DNA of 64,000 nucleotides, taken from the NCBI GenBank assembly GCA_034112445.1, contig JAWUVI010000009.1, positions 1 through 64,000 of the forward strand. Direction: 5' to 3'. The notes beneath the pieces are model-generated. The model was not told where the DNA came from, ran no database searches, and saw only the letters and a program-made list of their open reading frames with translations. The stretch's first letter is position 1. Every line of letters begins with the position of its first letter. The translations under genes and the position numbers were made by a program. This document shows positions 1 through 8,670 of this stretch, piece by piece. The DNA comes from Pelagadaptatus sp034112445 (GTDB lineage Bacteria; Pseudomonadota; Gammaproteobacteria; Pseudomonadales; Cellvibrionaceae).

Positions 1-2
1 GC

Positions 3-716
3 GCTTTACTGGGCTTTTTTATTGGTTCAGGAATTGATCGTAGTGTGCGTCTAGGAATGGGGGCGGTAAACCCATTCACCGCAGCCCAGCGGCAAACCAG
101 CTTTTTAAAAACCACGTTTACGCTAATGGGAAAATTAGCTAAAGCCGATGGTCATATATCTCAAGAAGAAGTGAATCAGGTTGAGCATTTTATTTCTCAA
201 ATGGGAATGACCTCTGAGCATCGTGAGCAAGCCATTGCTTATTTTAAAGAGGGTTCAGGACTTGATGACAACCTAGGGTCGGTACTCGATGAGTTTAAAC
301 AACACTGTGGAAACACACTGAATTTAAAACAAATGTTGTTGAGTTATCTGATTGCCATAGCATTAGCCGACGGTGTTTTACATCCTGCAGAGGAAGCTAT
401 TCTGCAAAAAGTAGCCATGGATTTAGGTTTTAGTCAGCAAGAGTTTGCTCGTCTGTTAAGTATGATTGGTGCTCAAAACAGCTTCTCAACAGAGTCTCAC
501 TCCGAGTCTGATATCGAGCAAGCTTACAAAGCGCTTGGAGTGGAATCTAGTGATAGCAGTCAACAGATTAAGCGGGCTTACCGACAGCTAATCAGTAAGT
601 ACCACCCAGATAAGCTTATGGGGCAAGGTATGCCTGAGGACATGATTAAAGAGGCGACAGAGCGTTCACAAGAAATCCGAGCGGCTTATGAAATGATTGT
701 TGAATCAAGAAAGTAG
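3..716 (+). CDS. djlA: DjlA-like co-chaperone, 5' end outside window
   Basis: A membrane-anchored J-domain protein that would stimulate DnaK at the inner membrane. The frame is open to the window edge: codons from position 3 read ALLGFFIGSGIDRS, a glycine-rich hydrophobic segment typical of the DjlA N-terminal membrane anchor, so the real start lies upstream and the GTG at 45 is only an internal codon. A TerB-like helical domain follows (about visible residues 35-150), then a C-terminal J domain with the HPD motif (YHPDK) before helix III. The final seven codons and the stop are duplicated downstream (see the 27-bp repeat). Family assignment is firm from domain order; the visible part is 237 residues. 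Confidence 0.9.
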   Translation, partial: ALLGFFIGSGIDRSVRLGMGAVNPFTAAQRQTSFLKTTFTLMGKLAKADGHISQEEVNQVEHFISQMGMTSEHREQAIAYFKEGSGLDDNLGSVLDEFKQHCGNTLNLKQMLLSYLIAIALADGVLHPAEEAILQKVAMDLGFSQQEFARLLSMIGAQNSFSTESHSESDIEQAYKALGVESSDSSQQIKRAYRQLISKYHPDKLMGQGMPEDMIKEATERSQEIRAAYEMIVESRK

Positions 717-746
717 TTAATGATTGTTAAATCTAGAAAATAATTA
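693..746 (+). repeat. 27-bp tandem duplication across the djlA stop
   Basis: Two adjacent 27-bp copies (693-719 and 720-746) differ at a few positions. The first encodes the last residues MIVESRK and the stop; the second, in the same frame, would encode MIVKSRK and another stop. The duplication therefore copied the C-terminal codons and the termination codon. Confidence 0.85.
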
Positions 747-779
747 AGAGTTATAATATTTTAAAATCAATGGATGCCT

Positions 780-2057
780 TTAACGCGAGGCATAGGTTAC
801 TTTTTTCTCAATATACATGCGCTTGTCGGCAGAATTTATGAGGGCATCTATGGTGGTGCCGTCCTCTGGAAATAAAGAGAATCCGATACTGCAATTGATG
901 TGAATATCACTGGTATAGGGACGGCTGACAGTGGCGTGAATTCGTTTGGCTAAAGCAGTGACATGCTCCTTATCACCTATGTTTTCTAATAGTAAAATGA
1001 ATTCATCACCGCCTGGCCGAGCAATAATATCCATGCCACGGCGGTGCTCCTTAAGGCGAGTTGCAACTTCAACTAAAACCTCGTCACCGGCTTTGTGGCC
1101 ATATTTGTCATTTATTAATTTGAATTTATCGAGGTCAATAAAAAATAAACACAGTGACGATTTATTGCGTTCAGCCATTGACATAGCCAGTTCCATTTGC
1201 GCGTATAGGCCGAATCTATTGAGTAGTCCGGTTAACTGGTCGTGAATGGCCATGTCTTTTAACCGCTCTTGCAGATGTTTCTCTTCGGTAATGTTTCGGG
1301 TAGTGCCTTCTACGCCTATAAATTTGTTATTTTTATCGTAAAGGTATTTGGCTTTAGTTGCAGCCCAAATAATGCTGCCGTCTTTATGTTTAAGTCGGGC
1401 TTCAACATAAGTTAGATTGCCCTCGCTATTGGCCATTGCGTCAAGAATTATGTCTCGATCTTTGGGAGTGTAGTAATAAGATTTAATGTCGGTTCCGATT
1501 AGCTCATGGGGCTCATACCCGAGATCTTCAGAACAATAAGGCGTTATATACGTAAAAATGCCTTCGGCATTGGTTTGATAATAAGTGGCAGCAAATCGGT
1601 TGATAACATCACGGTGTTCATCTTCAGAGCGCTGCAGCTCAAGAGCAAGTTGATGCATCTTAGAAATATCTTTAAGAGTGCCAACGCTAAGAATCTTACC
1701 GTCATCCGTTTTTGCTAGCCCTATGCTACACAACACGCGAACAGGTTTAGAATCAGAAAGCCTAATTAGATCAAATTCAGTGAAGTTGCTTACATCTTCG
1801 CCCGCGACTCGGCGTTGATACCGTTCCATAACTGAGTCAGATTGCTCTGGTGATAACACATGAGTGAGGGATAAGCCGATAACTTGTTGAGGGGTGGATT
1901 CCAGCATCTCGGCAAAAGCAGAATTGCAGAAGGTAAAGTGGCCGTCTTCTATGACAAAAATGCCATCTTGAATGTGCTCAATGATGACACGTTGCAACTC
2001 TGGACTCGCAAGCGGGCTGTTATCTTGTATATTCATAAAGGTATTGCTGTGCACCAT
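780..2057 (-). CDS. PAS-PAS-GGDEF diguanylate cyclase
   Basis: Predicted cyclic-di-GMP synthase that responds to a signal through two PAS sensor domains. Residues about 22-135 and 150-262 are PAS/PAC modules, the second ending in the usual GTTRNITEEK linker. The GGDEF domain starts at DQLTGLLNR and contains the intact signature RPGGDEF. An RxxD inhibitory site (RGMD) sits exactly five residues upstream of it, so product feedback inhibition is expected. There is no EAL domain, signal peptide or membrane helix, so it should be cytosolic. Start may be the ATG at 2057 or the second Met at 2036; neither has a convincing Shine-Dalgarno. It is divergent from the copper-efflux genes and no functional link to them is evident. 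Confidence 0.93.
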   Translation of the reverse strand: MVHSNTFMNIQDNSPLASPELQRVIIEHIQDGIFVIEDGHFTFCNSAFAEMLESTPQQVIGLSLTHVLSPEQSDSVMERYQRRVAGEDVSNFTEFDLIRLSDSKPVRVLCSIGLAKTDDGKILSVGTLKDISKMHQLALELQRSEDEHRDVINRFAATYYQTNAEGIFTYITPYCSEDLGYEPHELIGTDIKSYYYTPKDRDIILDAMANSEGNLTYVEARLKHKDGSIIWAATKAKYLYDKNNKFIGVEGTTRNITEEKHLQERLKDMAIHDQLTGLLNRFGLYAQMELAMSMAERNKSSLCLFFIDLDKFKLINDKYGHKAGDEVLVEVATRLKEHRRGMDIIARPGGDEFILLLENIGDKEHVTALAKRIHATVSRPYTSDIHINCSIGFSLFPEDGTTIDALINSADKRMYIEKKVTYASR

Positions 2058-2174
2058 ATATCGTATATCAATAAAATATAGTAGATATCACGCTAGAATG
2101 CGCTGATGTTAATCAAGTTTGCATCTAAGTTTTAAACTGTTCATTTTATATACTGCGAACATTTGAATGCTTGT

Positions 2175-2180
2175 TATAAT
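2175..2180 (+). promoter_or_regulatory. Possible -10 box for the cus-type operon
   Basis: A perfect TATAAT lies 27 bp before the small Met/Cys-rich gene. No good -35 stands at 17 bp (ACTGCG there), which would suit an activator-dependent promoter such as those of MerR-type or CusR-type regulators. I could not find a recognisable operator, so this is a weak call. Confidence 0.3.
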
Positions 2181-2207
2181 ATAAATTCTCACTGCTTAAG
2201 GTCGTTA

Positions 2208-2549
2208 ATGGTTATGCGTTCGCGTTTTATCAGTATTATTTTGGTTGCTAGCGTTTTGTTGGTGTCGGTTATGACATCAGCTATGTCTGCCAGTATGTCT
2301 GCCAGTCTGCCTGATAAGTCAATGACCCAACAATCTATGCATCACGAGCCAATGGTTGTGAATCCAGATTCATCCATGTGTGCAGACTCACCATTAAGTT
2401 GTGAAAACTGCACTGTCTGCTGTGCTGTTTTAGTGACGGTTAGTGACTTACCGCTATTACCGTTTGAGCGGGTGCAAATAACATCCGTTGCCGGCCGTAT
2501 TCTTATCGCACGTATCCCTCAAGTTTTATACCGTCCCCCTCGCGTTTAA
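2208..2549 (+). CDS. Small secreted Met/Cys/His-rich protein, copper-linked
   Basis: A 113-residue protein directly upstream of cusBA. The ATG at 2208 is preceded by AAGG, which favours it over a TTG at 2163. It has an N-terminal hydrophobic signal or anchor (about residues 5-27). Then comes a methionine-rich stretch with a perfectly duplicated 12-bp unit (MSAS twice, positions 2283-2306), a HH pair, and a cysteine cluster CENCTVCC. The tail YRPPRV resembles small uncharacterised proteins I associate with copper-resistance clusters (DUF2946/CopL-like), but I would not assign it to that family with confidence. Methionine and cysteine clusters suit Cu(I)/Ag(I) binding in the periplasm. Function is inferred from composition and neighbours only. 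Confidence 0.65.
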   Translation: MVMRSRFISIILVASVLLVSVMTSAMSASMSASLPDKSMTQQSMHHEPMVVNPDSSMCADSPLSCENCTVCCAVLVTVSDLPLLPFERVQITSVAGRILIARIPQVLYRPPRV

Positions 2550-2647
2550 TCTTCCTGTAGGTATTTTTATTATTGGTTAACTTGTTTTTGGCGCGTTATG
2601 CGGCAAGAAAATGAGAATCAGTAATCCATTCTTTGGGAGAAAATAAC

Positions 2648-3883
2648 ATGTCTAAATCTGTTGTTTATGGTTTGTTCGTTGGCGTTGGAATTTGTATAGG
2701 CGTTTTTATTGGAGCTGTTACTGGCCTCTGGGGAGTCTCTACAGTTCAGTCAGAAGAGCAGAATCAAGAGACGAAGCCCTTGTATTGGGTGGCACCAATG
2801 GATGCTAATTTTCGCCGCGATAAACCCGGTCTGTCACCAATGGGGATGGAACTTGTTCCTGTTTTTGAAAGCTCAAATATTAGCGCCGATGACAGTATTG
2901 TCACGATTAATTCTGCGGTTGTTAATAATTTGGGCGTGCGTACTGCGTCAGTTATTTGGGGCCCATTGCCAGCAACGGTTGAGACAACCGGCAATGTGAT
3001 GTTCGATCAAACGAAGCAAATAGAAATTCACAGCCGAGTTGATGGTTGGATAGAAGATTTGGCGGTGACCACTGTGGGTGACCCCGTCAAAAAAGGGCAG
3101 TTGTTATTGCGTTTGTATTCTCCAATTTTAGTTAACGCCCAGAAAGATTTTGCGTCAGCCTTAGCGTCAAATAATAGATTGCTTATTAATAGTGCACGCG
3201 AGCGTTTGATGGCGCTTGGTATAGACACAATCCAAATAAGCCGATTGGAAGCTTCCCGGAAGGTGGAGCAATGGACGCAATTTTATGCTCCACAAGATGG
3301 TTTTATTACCCGCTTACCGGTTAAAGAAGGGCAGTTTATTCAGCCTTTAACGTCGATGATGACGATCAGTAAATTAGACCCTATTTGGGTTATGGCGGAT
3401 GTGTTTGAGCGTCAAAGCCACCTGGTTAAAATGGGCCAAGTGGCCACGATAACGTTAGATTATCTTCCCGGTAAAGAGTTTGCTGGCACAATTGAGCATA
3501 TTCACCCTGAGCTTAATCAGATTACTCGCACTTTAAGTGTGAGAATGGTTTTTCCTAATGAGGCTCAGCAATTAAAGCCTGGTATGTTTACTCGTGTCAG
3601 AATTGATACCTCTCGCTCTGAATCAGTCTTGTCTGTGCCAGCGGGTGCAGTCATAAAGGGGGGGCGACACGATCGAGTGATTTTGTCCTTAGGCAATGGA
3701 CAGTATAAAGCTATGCCGGTTAAAACAGGGATAGAGACAGATGCGCGTATTGAAATATTGATGGGCTTGGATGAGGATCAACAGGTTGTCGTTGCTGGGC
3801 AGTTTTTGCTCGATTCCGAATCGAATATAGATGCTGAACTGGAAAGACTGTCTACTGTGATGGAGGGTCGATCAGATGATTAG
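2648..3883 (+). CDS. cusB: CusB-type RND efflux periplasmic adaptor
   Basis: Periplasmic adaptor (membrane-fusion protein) that would connect the CusA pump to an outer-membrane channel and hand over Cu(I)/Ag(I). The ATG at 2648 follows GGGAGA and is preferred to the TTG at 2633. An N-terminal anchor/signal (about residues 5-28) is followed by the heavy-metal-binding segment APMDANFRRDKPG...SPMGMELVP, characteristic of CusB adaptors. Then come barrel-sandwich hybrid and hairpin regions (VDGWIEDLAVTTVGDPVKKG and its lipoyl-like partner FYAPQDGFITRLPVKEGQFI) and a beta-barrel/MP domain. The gene overlaps the pump gene by 8 bp, so the two are co-translated. No outer-membrane factor gene (CusC type) and no CusF is present nearby. 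Confidence 0.93.
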   Translation: MSKSVVYGLFVGVGICIGVFIGAVTGLWGVSTVQSEEQNQETKPLYWVAPMDANFRRDKPGLSPMGMELVPVFESSNISADDSIVTINSAVVNNLGVRTASVIWGPLPATVETTGNVMFDQTKQIEIHSRVDGWIEDLAVTTVGDPVKKGQLLLRLYSPILVNAQKDFASALASNNRLLINSARERLMALGIDTIQISRLEASRKVEQWTQFYAPQDGFITRLPVKEGQFIQPLTSMMTISKLDPIWVMADVFERQSHLVKMGQVATITLDYLPGKEFAGTIEHIHPELNQITRTLSVRMVFPNEAQQLKPGMFTRVRIDTSRSESVLSVPAGAVIKGGRHDRVILSLGNGQYKAMPVKTGIETDARIEILMGLDEDQQVVVAGQFLLDSESNIDAELERLSTVMEGRSDD

Positions 3884-6800
3884 TCGTATTATTCGTTGGT
3901 CTATTAAAAATCGGATTATGGTGCTGATACTTACCGGCTTTTTGGTTGGTGGGGGGGTGTATGCTTTGAAGCATACACCTATTGATGCGCTTCCAGATTT
4001 ATCTGATGTTCAAGTTATTATTAAAACTTCTTACCCTGGTCAGTCACCTCAAGTGGTAGAAGACCAAGTAACCTATCCGTTAACGACAGCCATGTTGTCA
4101 GTACCTGGAGCCGAAACAGTACGAGGTTTTTCTTTCTTCGGAGATTCTTATGTTTATATTATTTTCAATGACAGGGTTGACCTGTATTGGGCTCGCGCTC
4201 GAGTTTTAGAGTATTTAAGTCAAGTCACCAGCACCTTACCTAGTGAGGCAAAAACCACATTGGGACCCGATGCTACGGGAGTCGGCTGGGTGTTTGAATA
4301 TGCGTTAGTGGATCGCAGTGGCAACAATGATTTATCTCAATTGCGAGCGCTGCAAGATTGGTTTTTGAAATATGAACTGCAAACGGTCGCGGGTGTTTCC
4401 GAAGTGGCCACTGTCGGAGGTATGAATAAGCAGTATCAAGTGATCGTTGATCCGGATAAATTACGTGCGCACAACATTACCCTTACTCAGGTGTCGCAGG
4501 CGATACAACGAGGTAATCAAGAGGTTGGAGCATCGGTTATTGAAATGGCTGAGGCTGAATATATGGTTCGCACCTCTGGTTACATACAATCTATCGCTGA
4601 CCTCAAAGTGCTGCCACTTAAAACCTCTGAACGAGGAGCTCCACTGCTACTACAAGATGTGGCGAACATCCAACTTGGACCAGAAATGCGCCGTGGCGTT
4701 GTGGAGTTAGACGGCGAAGGTGAGGTCGTGGGCGGTATTGTGATTATGCGGTTTGGGGAAAATGCACTCGCAACCATTGATGGCGTGAAGGAAAAGCTTG
4801 AAGAATTAAAGGCAGGTCTTCCCGAAGGTGTGGAAATTATCACCACCTATGATCGGTCGGCTTTAATTCGTAATGCGATCAGTAATTTGAATGAAAAGTT
4901 GTTAGAAGAATTTGTGGTAGTGATTTTAGTGTGCGCTTTGTTTCTATTCCATTTTCGCTCGTCATTGGTGATTATTGTCAGTCTCCCTGTTGGTATTCTA
5001 GTTGCGATTATCGTGATGAAATTGCAAGGGATTAATGCCAATATTATGTCTCTTGGTGGAATTGCTATCGCGATTGGGGCCATGGTGGATGCCACCATTG
5101 TGATGATTGAAAACTTCCATAAGCATATAGAAATAACACCCCTGACCAAACAGAACCAGTGGCAACAAGTTTCTAAAGCGGCGGAAGAAGTCGGCGCGCC
5201 TTTGTTCTTTTCTTTATTGATTATCACCCTCAGCTTTTTACCTGTGTTCACTTTAGAAGCGCAAGAAGGCCGTATGTTTGCGCCACTGGCTTATACAAAA
5301 ACTTATGCCATGGCGGCGGCAGCTGGTTTATCCATAACCTTAGTGCCAGTACTGATGGGGTATTTTATTCGTGGCAAGATAACCCCTGAACATAAAAACC
5401 CCATCAACCGTGGATTGGTCGCGGGGTATCGACCAATTCTCACCGTCGCATTGAACAAACCTAAAACGGTTTTGGTTATAGCTCTAGGGGTTTTATTGGT
5501 AGGCCTATGGCCGGCTAATAAATTGGGCAGCGAATTTATGCCGCCTTTGGATGAGGGAGATCTGATGTATATGCCCACCACTTATCCAGGTATTTCAATT
5601 GGTAAGGCTCGTCAGCTGCTGCAGCAAACGGACAAGCTCATAAAGTCAGTTCCCGAGGTTGCGAGCGTTTTTGGAAAAATTGGTCGTGCCGATACCGCAA
5701 CCGATCCAGCACCTTTGACAATGATAGAAACAACGATTCAATTCAAACCTGAAGATCAATGGCGAGAGGGTGTGACGAAAGACAGCATCCGCAAAGAGTT
5801 AGAGCAGTTAATCAATTTTCCTGGTTTAACCAACGCTTGGGTTATGCCGATTAAAACCCGTATTGATATGTTGGCTACAGGCATTAAAACCCCGGTTGGG
5901 ATAAAAATAGCTGGTGCTGAACTCAGTGTTATTGAGCGTATTGGTAAGCAAATTGAAGTTGCGCTGACCGATGTCGAAGGTACAGCATCTGTTTATGCTG
6001 AGCGTGTGGCCGGAGGGCGTTATATTGATATCGATATTAATCGTGAACAAGCCGCTCGTTACGGACTAAATATTGCCGATGTTCAGCAAGTGATTAACGC
6101 TGCAATTGGAGGTATGCAGGTGTCACAAACCGTAGAGGGCCGTGAGCGCTATCCGATAAATTTGCGTTATCCTCATCACCACCGAAACTCAGTACAGAGG
6201 GTTAAATTGCTTCCCCTAGTCACGCCATCGGGTGCCCATATTACTCTGGGCGATGTGGCTAAGATTACTGTAAATAATGGCCCCCCAGCCATAAAGAGTG
6301 AAAACGCGCGGATTAATGGTTGGGTATTGCTCGACATTGACGGGCGTGATCTTGGTTCTTATGTGGCCGAAGCACAACGAGTGGTTAATGCGGAAGTCAG
6401 CTTGCCTCCGGGTTATTCTTTGAGCTGGTCGGGACAGTATGAATATATGTTACGAGCTCAGCAACGGCTTGCACTCGTTGGCCCTATTACACTTGCCATT
6501 ATTATGTTCTTGCTGTTTATGAGCTTTCAGAGAGTCAGTGAGGTATTGATTATCATGGGCACCTTGCCCATGGCCTTGATTGGCGGAATTTGGTGTATGT
6601 ACCTTTTGGATTTCAATATGTCTGTTGCAACCGCAGTGGGGTTTATTGCGTTGGCGGGTGTGTCGGTAGAGATTGGGGTATTGATGTTGGTGTACTTAAA
6701 TCAGTCATTTAGTCAGGTTCAGCAGCTGGCCGCTGAGCAGCAGCGCTTAATAACAGCAGAAGAAATTCAGCAAGCTATTATTGATGGTGCCGTGTTGCGC

Positions 6801-6995
6801 GTGCGTCCAATTATGATGACTGTGGCTGCTATTGTAGCTGGATTGATACCGATATTGTTTTCTGATGGTACCGGCTCAGAGGTTATGAGTCGAATAGCGG
6901 CACCTATGCTGGGAGGGATGATTTCAACGCTGGTATTAACCTTGTTGGTTATTCCCGTTGTTTATGGTTTTCGTTGTCGTAATAAGTTTTTATAA
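3876..6995 (+). CDS. cusA: CusA-type Cu(I)/Ag(I) RND efflux pump
   Basis: Inner-membrane heavy-metal RND transporter of 1039 residues that uses the proton gradient to expel monovalent copper/silver. The order is TM1 (MVLILTGFLVGGG), porter domain, TM2-6 with the glycine-rich GGIAIAIGAMVDATIVMIEN segment, a second porter half, then TM8-12 ending in the SEVMSRIAAPMLGGM region. The three methionines known to bind metal in E. coli CusA (M573, M623, M672) have clear equivalents here at 566, 616 and 665, all with the same offset of seven. They lie in LMYMP, PLTMIE and RIDMLATG. That supports Cu/Ag specificity over Co/Zn/Cd. The 3' end, including the stop, lies in a 10-bp tandem repeat. Confidence 0.96.
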   Translation: MISRIIRWSIKNRIMVLILTGFLVGGGVYALKHTPIDALPDLSDVQVIIKTSYPGQSPQVVEDQVTYPLTTAMLSVPGAETVRGFSFFGDSYVYIIFNDRVDLYWARARVLEYLSQVTSTLPSEAKTTLGPDATGVGWVFEYALVDRSGNNDLSQLRALQDWFLKYELQTVAGVSEVATVGGMNKQYQVIVDPDKLRAHNITLTQVSQAIQRGNQEVGASVIEMAEAEYMVRTSGYIQSIADLKVLPLKTSERGAPLLLQDVANIQLGPEMRRGVVELDGEGEVVGGIVIMRFGENALATIDGVKEKLEELKAGLPEGVEIITTYDRSALIRNAISNLNEKLLEEFVVVILVCALFLFHFRSSLVIIVSLPVGILVAIIVMKLQGINANIMSLGGIAIAIGAMVDATIVMIENFHKHIEITPLTKQNQWQQVSKAAEEVGAPLFFSLLIITLSFLPVFTLEAQEGRMFAPLAYTKTYAMAAAAGLSITLVPVLMGYFIRGKITPEHKNPINRGLVAGYRPILTVALNKPKTVLVIALGVLLVGLWPANKLGSEFMPPLDEGDLMYMPTTYPGISIGKARQLLQQTDKLIKSVPEVASVFGKIGRADTATDPAPLTMIETTIQFKPEDQWREGVTKDSIRKELEQLINFPGLTNAWVMPIKTRIDMLATGIKTPVGIKIAGAELSVIERIGKQIEVALTDVEGTASVYAERVAGGRYIDIDINREQAARYGLNIADVQQVINAAIGGMQVSQTVEGRERYPINLRYPHHHRNSVQRVKLLPLVTPSGAHITLGDVAKITVNNGPPAIKSENARINGWVLLDIDGRDLGSYVAEAQRVVNAEVSLPPGYSLSWSGQYEYMLRAQQRLALVGPITLAIIMFLLFMSFQRVSEVLIIMGTLPMALIGGIWCMYLLDFNMSVATAVGFIALAGVSVEIGVLMLVYLNQSFSQVQQLAAEQQRLITAEEIQQAIIDGAVLRVRPIMMTVAAIVAGLIPILFSDGTGSEVMSRIAAPMLGGMISTLVLTLLVIPVVYGFRCRNKFL

Positions 6996-7012
6996 GTTTT
7001 TATAAGTTTTTG
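6983..7012 (+). repeat. 10-bp tandem repeat x3 over the cusA stop
   Basis: Three head-to-tail copies of TAAGTTTTTA (last copy ends in G). The TAA of the second copy is the cusA stop codon. The frame differs between copies because the unit is 10 bp. Confidence 0.8.
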
Positions 7013-7054
7013 AATGTGTTGGTGCTGATAATTGCTATTATACTTTAGTCTAGC

Positions 7055-7080
7055 GCTAACACTTGGCGTTAGCCTTTAAT
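7055..7080 (+). terminator. Weak hairpin after cusA
   Basis: GCTAAC (7055-7060) pairs with GTTAGC (7068-7073) around a 7-nt loop, followed by CTTTAAT. The stem is short and the T-run poor, so termination is only a possibility. Confidence 0.3.
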
Positions 7081-7109
7081 AGAGTGCAGGATGCACAGAA
7101 GGGAAATTA

Positions 7110-7862
7110 ATGTTTTTGTCTCGGTTGAGTTTTCTTGCGCTTATTGTTGTGACTAGTTTGGCGTCAATGCCTAGTTTTTCTGCTAAAGATGTTTTTATTG
7201 GTGTAGGTAATTTCAAGCCATATTTTATAATCGAAGGTCGCACAGGAATCTTCCCCGATATCATTACTTCTGTGTTTCGACATATACCGAATTATCAGCC
7301 GGTTTACTTTTATGATTTGCCGAATAACGGATTACTGACGAATTACAATTCTAGACGTATAGATGCAGTTGCTAATTTATTCGACGGTACTGAGTTTAGC
7401 GGTTGCAGATCCAATCCAGTGTTTAGATTTCGTGATGTGGCTATTTCACAGGCCAGTTCTGAACTGACGATTGATGACCTGAGTGATTTAGAGAATAAAA
7501 AAATTGTTAGCTTTCAGGGCGCGAAGGACTTTTTGGGGAAAGAATATGCCGATTATGTGAGTAAAGGTGTGTATTCCGAAGTTGATAAACCTGAATTACA
7601 GGCGCGAATGCTGCTAAGTAAGCGGCATGAAGTCAGTGTTGGTGATATGTATATCTTTTTTTATGCTTTACGTGGTCTTAAGTCGCAAGCAGAGATATCG
7701 GATAACTTGAAGGTTCACGATATATTCCCGCAATTGCATTCGAGAATAGGGTTTCGGGATGAAAAGCTGTGCGGCTTGTTTAATCAAGGACTCAAAAAAA
7801 TCAAAGCCAGTGGTGAATATGAAAGAATTTATGAGTCCTATCTTGAAAAATTGAAGCCTTAA
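7110..7862 (+). CDS. Periplasmic solute-binding-like protein (SBP_bac_3 type)
   Basis: A 250-residue exported protein resembling family-3 extracellular solute-binding proteins. The ATG follows AAGGGA. The signal peptide covers about residues 1-25 (hydrophobic core LALIVVTSLASMPSFSA). The mature protein begins with a VFIGVGNFKPYF strand and has the two-lobe pattern, with a GIFPDIITSVF helix early and an IKASGEYERIYESYL helix at the end. No ABC permease or ATPase gene lies beside it, so it may be an orphan sensor or binding component; the ligand is unknown. Gene 10584-11444 encodes a second orphan of the same superfamily. Confidence 0.75.
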   Translation: MFLSRLSFLALIVVTSLASMPSFSAKDVFIGVGNFKPYFIIEGRTGIFPDIITSVFRHIPNYQPVYFYDLPNNGLLTNYNSRRIDAVANLFDGTEFSGCRSNPVFRFRDVAISQASSELTIDDLSDLENKKIVSFQGAKDFLGKEYADYVSKGVYSEVDKPELQARMLLSKRHEVSVGDMYIFFYALRGLKSQAEISDNLKVHDIFPQLHSRIGFRDEKLCGLFNQGLKKIKASGEYERIYESYLEKLKP

Positions 7863-7868
7863 TAATCA

Positions 7869-8219
7869 TTATTTGTATTTCAATTCAATGATGCCAGCCA
7901 ACGCTAAACCACAACCAACCCCAACACTATTCGCCAGCAGGTCAGCCCATTCACCATAGCGATCAACGCTGGGCTGAATTAACTCGATGGCGCCACTCCA
8001 GCCAATAAACCCCACTGTGATTAATGGCCAATATTTTGGTTTACGTAAAGCTGTAGGCAATACTAAAGCCGCATAAGCAATAAAATGATGCAGTTTATCG
8101 CTGCCTGGGACCGAAGGCAGTGTTGATAATGGCCAGAGCGATAGAGCCGTTATGGCCGTCAGTGTTAATAGCGTTAGCGCTAACCAATACTGTTTAACGA
8201 GGTTGATGATAAGTTGCAT
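7869..8219 (-). CDS. VanZ-like family membrane protein
   Basis: A 116-residue membrane protein with about four hydrophobic segments. It carries the VanZ-like hallmarks DKLHHFIAYAAL after the first segment and GEWADLLANSVGVGCG near the end, with a WSGAIELIQ segment between. Biochemical role is unknown; VanZ itself gives low-level teicoplanin resistance but most relatives are uncharacterised. It is convergent with the upstream solute-binding protein gene (6 bp apart) and 17 bp downstream of the next minus-strand gene. Confidence 0.8.
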   Translation of the reverse strand: MQLIINLVKQYWLALTLLTLTAITALSLWPLSTLPSVPGSDKLHHFIAYAALVLPTALRKPKYWPLITVGFIGWSGAIELIQPSVDRYGEWADLLANSVGVGCGLALAGIIELKYK

Positions 8220-8236
8220 TGGATATTTCCTGAGGT

Positions 8237-8572
8237 TTATTCGGTCGCGTAATTAACCCAATACTTGTAATTTTGACTGATCCGCTCTTTATGAAATTTG
8301 GCTATACAGGCCTCGTAAGCATCGCAATAAAGTTTGATTTTTATTCCGTCGCTAAAGACTACGTCAACGTCAATGGCCGCAGGACAGCTATTGACGGCGG
8401 TTAGTTCGGCCCAGCGATCGCCGCGCCATTCCAATTTGGAGCAAGTGTTAACGGGCGGCAAAATATAAGACTTTATTGGAGATTGTTTGGTGTAGCTTTG
8501 CGCTAATACGATGGGTGCGGCAATGGTTAACGCAAAAGCCAAATATAGTTTAACTGCATTGAGTCCACGCAT
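8237..8572 (-). CDS. Small secreted protein with four cysteines, unknown
   Basis: No family recognised. From the Met at 8572 the product has 111 residues with a signal peptide (LYLAFALTIAAPIVLAQS). A longer TTG start at 8629 is open but has no ribosome-binding site and would put 19 residues before the signal. The mature part holds four cysteines (CSK, NSCP, LYCD, EACI), which suits two disulfides in the periplasm or outside. It lies 17 bp upstream of the VanZ-like gene on the same strand. Confidence 0.6.
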   Translation of the reverse strand: MRGLNAVKLYLAFALTIAAPIVLAQSYTKQSPIKSYILPPVNTCSKLEWRGDRWAELTAVNSCPAAIDVDVVFSDGIKIKLYCDAYEACIAKFHKERISQNYKYWVNYATE

Positions 8573-8670
8573 GGCAGGAATAATCTCATTTAAAATTGTA
8601 TGAATAATTGATAGTGTCTCGTGTTGCAAGTCTATATGAAAGTTAACGTTATGGGTGGAAAGGAGTCGTT

